Assembly: GCA_024704765.1 (NCBI GenBank)
Contig: JAKMXF010000321.1
Span: forward strand, 496,001 to 560,000
Direction of reading: 5' to 3'
DNA: 64,000 nucleotides
Origin: Oopsacas minuta
Taxonomy: Eukaryota; Porifera; Hexactinellida; Lyssacinosida; Leucopsacidae
Shown here: piece by piece, positions 13,885 to 24,500 of the stretch
How positions within the stretch are numbered: position 1 is the first letter of the stretch
How the letters are laid out: every line of letters starts with the position of its first letter
Made by a program: the position numbers and the translations under genes
The notes under the pieces: model-generated
The model's database searches: none
Told to the model about the DNA's origin: nothing
Seen by the model: the letters and a program-made list of their open reading frames with translations, nothing else

Positions 13885-16800
13885 ATGGATAAAGATCTAC
13901 AAAAAGCTATTTCAAAGGGTGCTCGGCTAAAGAAGACAGTGACTAATGATAGGAGTGCTCCGGTATTTGATTGTAAGTAATACTATAACTTTACTTAATG
14001 TATTTATCTGCAGCCACGTACGTATATATGTACCTATTAATCAACGAACATGGATAATACGAATTTCCGGTTAGTACTAACACAATATTTGGACTCTTCA
14101 ATGGATTGTTGATACAAATGATACCGGTTAACGGATGTAGCCCAGAAGTTTAGCACTAGCTAGTGTTGTAGGAGGGTGCGGCGTAAGTGCGATATTGCCA
14201 CACCCTAGCTAAGCCTCTGGATATGGTGGACATTTTTGACAGAGATTAGGATGACTACATTCGTTTTTTTATCTGGAATCCGTTTAGTCTATAATCTCAT
14301 GGTTCTTAAACTTTCATTGATCATGGATGAGATTGCATTAGTGGTTAATTAAACTCCGTAAAGCTTATCTCAAGTTTGATAATCTTAATTGGAGATAAAC
14401 AAATTCATTTGATTTCTCATTCATTACTAATTGTGGTAAACTTCGTTCTATTACCCAGAGTTTGAGAAACCATGTTCAGAGTGCAGTGGCGTTCGCCTAT
14501 TGGCAAGCCGTATTGCAGGAATTTTCCTCGCTAATACTCGAACTTGCTATTAGAGGAATTATTTCCAATATTAAATGGGCAGTAAGTCTCTGAAAAGTTT
14601 GCAAATATGCGAACAGCACTAATACTAGTTCAATCATTGGACAAAACATACATCCTATTTATAGCTAAATCTTCTGGCGGTGGAGCAGGAGCAGGGGGAG
14701 GATCTAGTGGAGGAAGCGGTGGAATGAGTGGTCCCTTGTTTGCTAAAGGAATGCCACAGTTAAGACCTACAGGTCCAAGATCAGGTACGTATATATCTCT
14801 AAGATACAAATATTAGATTTTTAGGAATTTATATTTTCCTTAGATATCAGACCTAATGCAAGCCTTCCTGTTAAATCTACATTTGCTGTTCCTAGTGCAA
14901 ATTCAGGATTTGGTTCTAAGGTATCTGGGGGCCCTTCTAGACCTCAGAACACATTTGAGAATGGACCTATACCTCCACCTCCACCCAGAGAGACAGGGGG
15001 AGGGAGACCAACACCTAGACCAAGTACATAATTGCATTCCATACTATTTTTGCTAGTCTGTGATTTAGAATTTTTCAACATTTTATTCTTCACTTTTTCC
15101 AGGTTTTACCCCAAATCGAGCTCCAGGCCCCTCTATTACCAACACACGTCCTCCCCCTCCTCCCAACAGAGGGTTGCCTAATGTACCAAATCCTACTAGA
15201 CCTGCTCCTCCCTCTGGATTCAAAGCTAACTCTGTAACCACAAGTGATTCAAAGGTGTCACCTTTCGCGAGACCGGGTGCACCAGCTCACCCTCCCAATT
15301 TCAGAGGTACCGGTCAGATGGGAGGTCCTCGTCCCCCTCCTCCTAACCCTAACTCAGCTGGTTTTTCCGCGCGTGCACCTAGCTTTGGTTCTGCCAACAG
15401 AACTACAAGCTTAGGAGGTGGTGGAGCTATGGGTGGTAAGATTCCAAACCCTCCACCCAACATTCCAAATACCTCATCTAGTGTCCCAGCAGCTCAAAAC
15501 ACAATATCACCTCCACCTGCTAGATTTACACCTCAGCAGGTTGGCTAACTCATAATTACAGTAGAACTTTTCCAGTTTCTTCTTGGTCATAAATTTGCCA
15601 TTTTCCATACCAGCATACTTGCTTGTGTTTTTAAGTTAAATATATTACAAAAGAGTCCATGGAACTTTCGCTAATTATCCTACAATATAAAATGTATTGG
15701 GTTAGAACAATACAAATATTCTTAGAAATTATCCCCGAACAAACACATTGTATGATTCTTTTCCTCAAAATTTCGCTATGCACATAGAAACATAGAAACC
15801 CTGCATACCATTCATGACTCAATTCTTTCCTATCTTACTGAGATATCATCCTAGTTAATAGGAGCACAAATATATATAATTCAGTCCAGCACTATACTGC
15901 GATAAGCAATATGGCTGTTAATACTTCTCTACCTGATTTTATGCTAGAATTTCAGAGGAAAAAGGTGAGATTTTTTGCTTTTTTGCTAATTATTAAGTTG
16001 GACGAATTGTGTTTTGTACATCCTTATGGAAATATTTTATTCACTAATCGTTTGTATCCTATCCTATCATTTTCATCAAATGTACAATTTATACCATCAA
16101 TAGTGTAACTTACACAAACGAGCTGTCAGGGACGCCAAAAAACTGCCAAATTCCCTGTTCGTGGAGGTTCACTGGTACTATGTACTATCCTTTTCAAATT
16201 GTTAAATGTAATTATGTATCGTTATATTAATTTTTTACTGTCGTTTTGATTATATTCATCTCCAGTCAACTCTTGTATAACGTGTACTATATTATTGTGA
16301 TATTCTCTCAGAAAACAGTTCAACCGCCGCTAAAATCAACAGCGCCTCCTCCTTCACGTCCTAACGTGTCACAATCAGTGCCTGTTAACCGGGGGAACTT
16401 CCCTGCTCTCCCTGGGCGTAATCCTCCTGTCAAACAAGATTCTATGAATCTACCACCTCCCCCAGCTAGAGCTAACCCCCCTCCACCTCCTCCATTCTCT
16501 TCTAAGCAACCGAGTAGGAATTCAATATCAGATGAGGTTTCTCCTCTACACTCTTTCCAAAGCAGTAAGTATAAATACAATCAACATCCGTAAATTCGAA
16601 ATTCAATAATTCAAAATTTTGTATTCTTTTGAAAGCTTCTCCCATATACAACCCATTCAGTAATTTGACTTATGTTTTAGTGTTCGACTTAACCAAACTT
16701 AACTGTATTTTTTACAAGTTTACTACTACAGTCAACTCGCGTTATATCGAGCATGGATATTGAAATACTCGCTTATACCAAAGTCTAAAATTTAACAAAT

Positions 16801-17605
16801 ATGATCCCAAGGCGTAAAAGCAGCATACATTCCATCGGTTAAATCGGACTCCGTTTATATCGAAGTAATTATCGCGGTCCCTTGAACTTCGACATAACTG
16901 GAGTTGACTGCATACACTTCTAATTTGTTATAATTTTATAGACAGACAAAGGAGCATGGCTCCACCGCCACCTCCTACATCTAGGAACTACAAATCTACT
17001 TCTCCTCCTCCAGCTCTGTAAGCATATATAATATATATAATATACTTGTTAACCAGTGGAAATAACTGTTGTATTATATATTTTTATTCACATAGACCAT
17101 CGAGTGTAAGAGCTGCTCCTCCCTTACCCCCTGCTCGCTCTAACACTCCTCCCTTGAACAACCCACCTCCCCTCCCTGACAGAAACAGAGAAGCAGCAAC
17201 ACGTGCTTTCTCACCAAATGGAACTGGTAGGAGTGCTCCACCACCCCCTGCCTCAAGCAGTATGCCTTCTGGTCAAGGTAACAATTTTAATCTTAATTTA
17301 CTTATTTTCATATTGTTATTTACAATATGTTCTTGTTTAGAATTAGATAGGAGATTTAATTTTCCTAGAGACCTACCACATCCTATTGCATTCAAATCAG
17401 CTCCTAAAACATATCCCAGTCACGACCAAGATCAAGGTCTTTATATTATATATATTTTTCACATTTCCCAATATTGATCATCCTTAATTATAAACTCTTC
17501 TCTCTTCTAGGTGGCCGCAGAGGGCCTCACATGAAAATACCTCCTCCCCTCGTTACTGACCCCACGAAACGGCCACCACCTCCTCCTCCTCCTCCCCCAG
17601 TTTAA
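13885..17605 (+). CDS. WIPF1: WIP/WASP-interacting protein (WIPF family)
   Basis: Verprolin-type actin regulator: a WH2 motif binds G-actin and the C-terminus binds and stabilises N-WASP. Nine exons: 13885-13972, 14665-14784, 14844-15023, 15103-15539, 16312-16564, 16942-17017, 17096-17277, 17341-17436, 17511-17605; phases agree throughout. Exon 1 encodes the WH2/verprolin motif (AISKGARLKKTVTNDRSAP), nearly the same as human WIP. Exon 2 is Gly-rich, the next six are Pro-rich with PPPPP profilin/SH3 sites, and exon 8 carries the N-WASP-binding motif (DRRFNFPRDLP, KTYPS). The last exon ends in poly-Pro. Two oddities: exon 4's donor (GTTGGC) is poor and reading on gives a stop at 15546-15548. 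Also, a small phase-0 exon with its own ATG (15911-15964, donor GTGAGA) lies in intron 4, suggesting alternative N- and C-terminal isoforms. Confidence 0.85.
14142..14222. repeat. Imperfect hairpin-forming segment in WIP intron 1
   Basis: CCAGAAGTTTAGCACTAGCTAG pairs imperfectly with CTAGCTAAGCCTCTGG, and inside it GGGTGCGGC pairs with GCCACACCC, giving an ~80-nt stem. It is most likely an old foldback element; no RNA family is recognised. Confidence 0.35.
14484..14621. repeat. MITE, CAGTGG...TTGGCAAG family (copy A)
   Basis: CAGTGGCGTTCGCCTATTGGCAAG ... AAATATGCGAACAGCACT. The internal words CTTGCTATTAGAGGAATTATTTCCAATA recur at 46,310-46,345, so this and 46247-46387 are the same family. 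It ends 44 bp before WIP exon 2. Confidence 0.6.
15911..15964 (+). CDS. Possible alternative first exon in WIP intron 4
   Basis: An ATG-started 18-codon exon (MAVNTSLPDFMLEFQRKK) ends exactly in phase 0 at a good donor (GTGAGA), so it can splice directly to WIP exon 5 at 16312. It would give a short protein without WH2 but with the Pro-rich and N-WASP-binding parts. I do not recognise the peptide. It may be an internal cassette or an alternative promoter. Confidence 0.35.
16729..16910. repeat. pogo/Tigger-like MITE, full copy
   Basis: 182 bp, CAGTCAACTCGCGTTATATCGA ... ACTGGAGTTGACTG, in reverse order relative to 8841-9011. Lies in WIP intron 5, 31 bp before exon 6. Confidence 0.8.
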
Positions 17606-18530
17606 CTCCCTCGAATTTCCCAACTCCCTAACAACCGGATTGTGGGAATGGCATTCGGGGATTTTCCCCTTATTTGTATTCTCCCGAATCCGCCCATCCT
17701 TTGGGGAGGTTTTGCCATCTCAGATTATGTGTTTGGCTCATGTATCATACTAGTGACTGTTTATATCTACTAAGCATCCAATTTAACATCTACTATATTA
17801 TCTACAATAATATTACCACAGTGATTGGACACACTATGTTAGTTTTTATTACCTGGTGTAAATTAATATATAATTAGTTGTTCTTGTTGTATGGTTATTT
17901 GTAGTGTAAATGAGAGATATAGAATCTTTATACTGTTTCTATTCAAATACTTTTATTGTCTTTAGTGTAGTATTTGGAGGGGAAATTGGATTATAGTGGA
18001 ATATTATGAACGCCATTTACAACAAAATTTGTTCGTAACCAGTAGTGATACCAATTTGATATGCACTGTAAGGGCCTGATTATATTTGTTCGTATTAAAG
18101 TGCCAGTCCCACTGTATTTATATTATCCATATTGTGATTATTTTAATACCCCTTTAAAAATCAAGAATTTGACGAATATTTGAAGCTGTTGCCCTTCCTG
18201 ATTCAATACTTAATTTGCTATTCGTTTAGGAATTATGATGCATAATCCTGAAATTATTAGAAATCTATTGTTTTCAATAATTATTTTAATCTTCAATCGA
18301 AATGATACGGAAGAGAACTAATAGAACAATTCACTATAATTCTTCCTGGTGGAATATTAGTGACATCATACAAAATTATAGTTTCCATTGAATTACTTGC
18401 TTGTCAGTTATTCTATCCCGAGTTGTACCAATTATACGTACGTACAACTCAATAATGGGAATAATACCTTTTAAAAACTTGTATTGATTAATGTTATGCA
18501 TTAATTGATTCACTTAACAATTAGCTTGCA
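17606..18530. other. Intergenic region WIP-ARPC2
   Basis: 925 bp without a recognisable gene. At 17994-18115 a degraded element TAGTGGAATATTATG ... CAGTCCCACTG resembles the CAGTGGAACCT MITE family. Confidence 0.5.
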
Positions 18531-21500
18531 ATGATTCTGTTAGAGATTTGGAGTAGAATCGTAGAGGAAACTCTCCTGTCTAGATTCCAAAGGTATTTCT
18601 ACAAAATATACCCAGAAATATGTATAATTTAATGTACATTTCTTCTATCTAGCCCCAGACCTGAAGGCGTTGAAGTAATCGCTGCAGGTATACTGTAAAG
18701 TATTGATTACTCCCATATATGTATATGTGTTTTACATTTGACTTATAGATTTTGATGGGATTCTCTATCATATTTCAAATCTTAACCAGGATAAAGGGAA
18801 GATAATAGTTAGCATTTCAGTCAAGTTTTTTGCAGAAATGAAAGATTTGGGAACAGTTGAAGTATGTAATATTTATTCATATTTAAATACACATAGTACT
18901 TGTACAGTAGAAAATGTTATAACTGTCAGTATGTAAGCCAAAGTTGTGCAGTTTTCTGGTTCCTGTCATCAACAAGTTCCGCTGTTGGTATAATTAGATA
19001 TATCGATATTGTGCTTATTTTGATATACGTATGTAGTTCCTGGAGAGTGAGTACAAAGGGTACGTACATGAAACTGAGCCTGGCTATAGCTTCTCTCTAC
19101 TCTTTGATGTTGATAATCTTCAAGAAGATAAGGGTAAGAATTATTAACGCACTTTGTTTAAAACTGGAGAATGATTTAAATCCAATTAAGGGCTGGTATG
19201 TACAGCCAAGGGACAAAAGTATTCGACCACACAAATATATTGTCATAAATTGTATACTCTTTCCCGCTCCTATATATTGTGTAGTCTATATTCGTAGCTG
19301 CAATCTAGTAATTTGTATAGAATAACATGTTATTCTATACAANNNNNNNNNNNNNNNNNNNNNNNNNNNNNNNNNNNNNNNNNNNNNNNNNNNNNNNNNN
19401 NNNNNNNNNNNNNNNNNNNNNNNNNNNNNNNNNNNNNNNNNNNNNNNNNNNNNNNNNNNNNNNNNNNNNNNNNNNNNNNNNNNNNNNNNNNNNNNNNNNN
19501 NNNNNNNNNNNNNNNNNNNNNNNNNNNNNNNNNNNNNNNNNNNNNNNNNNNNNNNNNNNNNNNNNNNNNNNNNNNNNNNNNNNNNNNNNNNNNNNNNNNN
19601 NNNNNNNNNNNNNNNNNNNNNNNNNNNNNNNNNNNNNNNNNNNNNNNNNNNNNNNNNNNNNNNNNNNNNNNNNNNNNNNNNNNNNNNNNNNNNNNNNNNN
19701 NNNNNNNNNNNNNNNNNNNNNNNNNNNNNNNNNNNNNNNNNNNNNNNNNNNNNNNNNNNNNNNNNNNNNNNNNNNNNNNNNNNNNNNNNNNNNNNNNNNN
19801 NNNNNNNNNNNNNNNNNNNNNNNNNNNNNNNNNNNNNNNNNNNNNNNNNNNNNNNNNNNNNNNNNNNNNNNNNNNNNNNNNNNNNNNNNNNNNNNNNNNN
19901 NNNNNNNNNNNNNNNNNNNNNNNNNNNNNNNNNNNNNNNNNNNNNNNNNNNNNNNNNNNNNNNNNNNNNNNNNNNNNNNNNNNNNNNNNNNNNNNNNNNN
20001 NNNNNNNNNNNNNNNNNNNNNNNNNNNNNNNNNNNNNNNNNNNNNNNNNNNNNNNNNNNNNNNNNNNNNNNNNNNNNNNNNNNNNNNNNNNNNNNNNNNN
20101 NNNNNNNNNNNNNNNNNNNNNNNNNNNNNNNNNNNNNNNNNNNNNNNNNNNNNNNNNNNNNNNNNNNNNNNNNNNNNNNNNNNNNNNNNNNNNNNNNNNN
20201 NNNNNNNNNNNNNNNNNTATAGACTACACAATATATAGGAGCGGGAAAGAGTATACAATTTATGACAATATATTTGTGTGGTCGAATACTTTTGTCCCCT
20301 GGCTGTATTTACTTGTGTTATTTTAAAAGAATAAATATGGTATGAACCCATGGGATATTCATTAAATATAAAATTATTGAATTACTGTAAATTATCGATA
20401 ATTATATCAAAGTTAATCAGCTGTTTATAAAGAGTTTTAGTGTATTTTTGTGAATATATTTATATATAAGGAGGATATGTGATTTTGGCCATAATTGATC
20501 TAGCAATGGTTTGTAAGTTTGCGTATCTGTTCTCGATTTAAAACATATCTCTAACTAGAAATTACTTTGTGAATACGTATATTAATCTGTAAAAGAATTA
20601 ATTAATTAACACATACGTAAGAATTAATAATTAGAAATAAATAGAATTCATTAAAAGCTTCACCACATGCTTCACTAATGAATTTGTATAATTTGAAACA
20701 CTCCGCGTCGATAGCCTGACTAGTTACGCATTTTCTGACTTATCTATTGATTATCTTATCCTAAAATTATTGAATTTATACATTTAATTATACAGAATAT
20801 AGTATATGCTCATAAAATCTACATTATTGCCTATTTAAACACGTTTTGTCTGTGTATGTTAATTACTGAATTTTGAATTGAATAGTCCATTGAATGGGGA
20901 AGACAAAGCGGAGAGAAGTTTGTCTGGTTATAGGAGGATGTAGTTTTATAGGTCGCCATTTGGTGGAGGGATTGGTTGCAGATGGATTTCAGGTTAAACT
21001 GCTAGATAGCCAAAGTGTATGTGAAATTGAGAATGTGACATTTATACAAGGAGATTTCTGTAACAGAGATGAATTGGAATCAGCCTTACAAGGAATAGAT
21101 GTGGTATTTCATTGTGTATCAGTTTGTTCAAGTGATGGAAACATGCAAATGGTGGACCGTATCAATATTCATGGTACTAGACAACTGGTAGAAGCCTGCA
21201 ACGATACTGAAGTAAAGAAACTGATTCTTGTTACGAGCTGTGCTATAATTTCTGATTTAGGAAAACATACACGAAATGGCCGTGAATGTCAACCTTATGC
21301 AAAACGACCTTTCGACCATTCTTTTCACACAAAGGTATTACAAGAACAAATCGTATTGAGGGCAAATTCTCAATCTCTATTGACAACCTCCATTCGTCTA
21401 TTTGCTGTATTCGGACCACAACCTGCAGGAGCTATTTCCCCACATAATTTATTTTCTATAAACAGTTATAAGTATGCTATCGGATCTGGTTATAATTTGA

Positions 21501-24500
21501 GTGATTTCACGTATGTAGGTAATGTAGTGCATGGTCTTATCCTTGCATCTGATCATCTCTATCCTTCCTCACCTGTGTGTGGACAAGCATATAATATTAC
21601 AAATGGAGAACCTGTGTCGTTTAATTGGTTACTTAATTCGGTGATGGAGGGATTAGAGTGCGATTTCCCGCGAAAACGTTTCCCTTTCTGGTTAATGTTT
21701 AGCTTTGCGTTTCTTCTTAATATTATCTACTCTATTTTCTCTGTTTGTAAATTGGATTTTCGTACGAATCTTACCTTACCGTCTGTTAATGTTGCTGGGA
21801 AAGATAGCTATTATTGTATTGACAAGGCAAGAGCTCAACTTGGTTACAAACCAGTGTATTCTCTACAGCAAGGTCTAGATATTACTATTCAGTGTATTAG
21901 AGTTGGACAGATACAATAACTTATAGCATCCTGTTATGGTTACCCTTCGTTTTATATTATGTTTAGTATGTTCCTTATTAAATGATCAGTTTTTCATCTA
22001 AATTAACATACAGCAAACTCAGGTTAAGCGGAGTCAACTGTACGTATCCGTTTACGAAGTTAGGGCTGTCATATTCAAGTCATACCTTCAAATAATGTTG
22101 GTTAGCCAATCACTCATCCATGGTACATTTTCAATTCTTAATATAGAACCCACATTATTTTAAATATTATATTACATATTTATCAGACAAAACTATCTTC
22201 AGAAGCCAACGAACTCTTTTTTGTAAAAATAATCTATCCCCACGAGAATGTTTTCCTTTTATTCGGATGCACATGTTCTTGCTATGACCCTGTATGCATA
22301 TGAGGCTATAAGTCAATATAAACTCTTGATCTTACTGTTCATTCCTGACAATAAGATGCCTCTTGTCTACGGTGGTTTTCCTGAGCCTACCCTATTGGTA
22401 GCCTTTCTCGTGCATGTAAGTTTATCACTACTCTGCATGGCCATCTCTATAATAAAACTAATCATGTTCATAGCAGTATTATTTGATAATAATAAAGATG
22501 TGTCACATAACGCTGTGCTGTATACCGAAGTAATCTCGTATCTCATGCCGCCATTACTTCTTGTCGTGTTTCTATATTCGTTATCTGGTTACTTAGCCTT
22601 ATGTTTTAAATTCTACCTAACCAGTTGTTTCCTAGTTGTTATTTCCTTGTTCTGGCATGTAATGTTCTTATGTTTCCGTATTATCGATTTATTTGTGTAT
22701 TTGTATGCCTGGCATTGCAGAAATGAGTTAGAAACCGATCAAAGTGGTCTATGTATTTATATTGCTGAATTGAACTCATTGGCCTTGTTAGAGTGTATAT
22801 TTTATATAACAATGATAATCATATTGGGTTATATATCCTGTCATTTGTATGATAATATTCGTTCAGTCTCTGAGTCTTCCCATCGCAATCACAGATCTCC
22901 TCCTTCTTACAATGCTATACAATGATTATGAATGCTATTATATTAATTGTTTGTACTTTTAATAATAATATATTTTGTTGTTATTATGCTACATATATCC
23001 TTATATGGGATAGGTTCAGTTTTATCGTGTGGATGCATTACTACGTATTTATGCGTTATTAGACAGAGGACAATTGTGTTATATATCTTGTAGGGCTATT
23101 TTACATAAACTATCTTATTGTATCTGTTCTGTAATTTTTGTGAATTTTGGGGCTTGATTTATCCAACATAAATGCAGTTTAGAAATAAGTACATTCAACT
23201 CCTGATATATCGAAGTTTGATACTTTAAATTTTGATTTAGTTGGATTGGCTCGCAAAGCAGCTCTCCTCAAACGAAACTGCTTCGCTTCAATATTTAACA
23301 AATACTTTGAGTGTCAGAGGAGTGGAGATCTCAATCAGCAGAGAGCCGTGGTACCGTACAGAGACAATGAAACAATGTAAGAACAAACTATATACTTCCT
23401 TTAATGATATATTAAGTTCTTTAATACGTCTTTAATGAAGACATATTGCGTATTTATGACATCATTTTTATTGTATAATCACTATTTATAAATTTCAACG
23501 GACATCTACCATATATGTAACGTATTTTCACTTCAAATCGCCGGAAGTTGATATCATTGTGTAATCATCTAGGAGCATGTCACATGAATAATTAATATCA
23601 GAGCATTTACTTATTACTGATTATTAAACAGGTGTTGACTGTATTTACTTCATTCAATAGGTATGTGTCAGCTGATAAAGATCGCGTCACAGCTATTTTC
23701 AGTACCACATTTCAAGATGAAGATGACATCATCTTGAGCAAGATATTCATGCAGGTGGTTACCAAACATACATTAACATAGCCAGTTAGTCATCTGTTTC
23801 TGTTTAACAATTGATTATGTTTAGGCATTTACTGAGGGCAGGAAGGTGCATGGAGCTCCTTCAGTGTTGTTCACGCATAGAGAGCCTCCCTTAGAGCTAC
23901 AAGGCACTAAAGTAGCTACAGGCGATCATATTGCTTACATAACATTCGGTATAATTATATATATATTTATGTGATAGTCATAAGCGCCGAACTCGGGGGA
24001 AGGGAGGACTCGAGCCCCCTGGTGACAGTTATTTATTTATTTTGTTGTTATTAGTGCTATTTCCTCGACATTTTGAGTTCAAAGTTCGTGATCACACAAT
24101 CAATATGATTCATACCTTCCGAAATTATCTTCACTATCATATCAAGTGTTCTAAGGTAATTCCGCATATTTACATTGTAATATGGGATTCAGTCAACTCA
24201 TGTTATATCGAAGCTCAAGGAATACTTCCTTGTAAGCGTAAATTAATTACTTTCACACCAGCCATCATTCTTGGTTATAGCAGGAGTTGACTGTATATTA
24301 CTTTGCCAGTTTAACACTACTATATTTGCAAAATTAAGACTTCGATATATGTAACGTGAGTTGGCTGTACATATTTACGTAATTCTGCTTACACTTTACG
24401 TAGATTATACAATATATGGTGTGTATGCCGGTGTATATACATTTGTGCTTACCTATCATTTTTATGCTATTGTACATATGGCTATCGTATGATAATTGGA

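Noticed and set aside
13608-13892. 94-codon frame upstream of the WIP homologue
   Set aside because: Most of it is the pogo-like MITE at 13666-13793, and it overlaps the true WIP start in another frame.
19313-20351. Long open frames of 300-340 codons on both strands
   Set aside because: They are made almost wholly of undetermined bases in the gap; the real sequence on both sides is transposon arm.
22248-22925. Firm call as LAPTM4/5
   Set aside because: Only the four membrane passes and the PPxY tail agree; no diagnostic LAPTM motif could be seen, so it is kept as an unassigned membrane protein.
24042-24290. 82-codon frame as an independent small gene
   Set aside because: Its first part is ARPC2 exon 8 ([14 protein letters not shown]...), and the rest runs into intron and a MITE.
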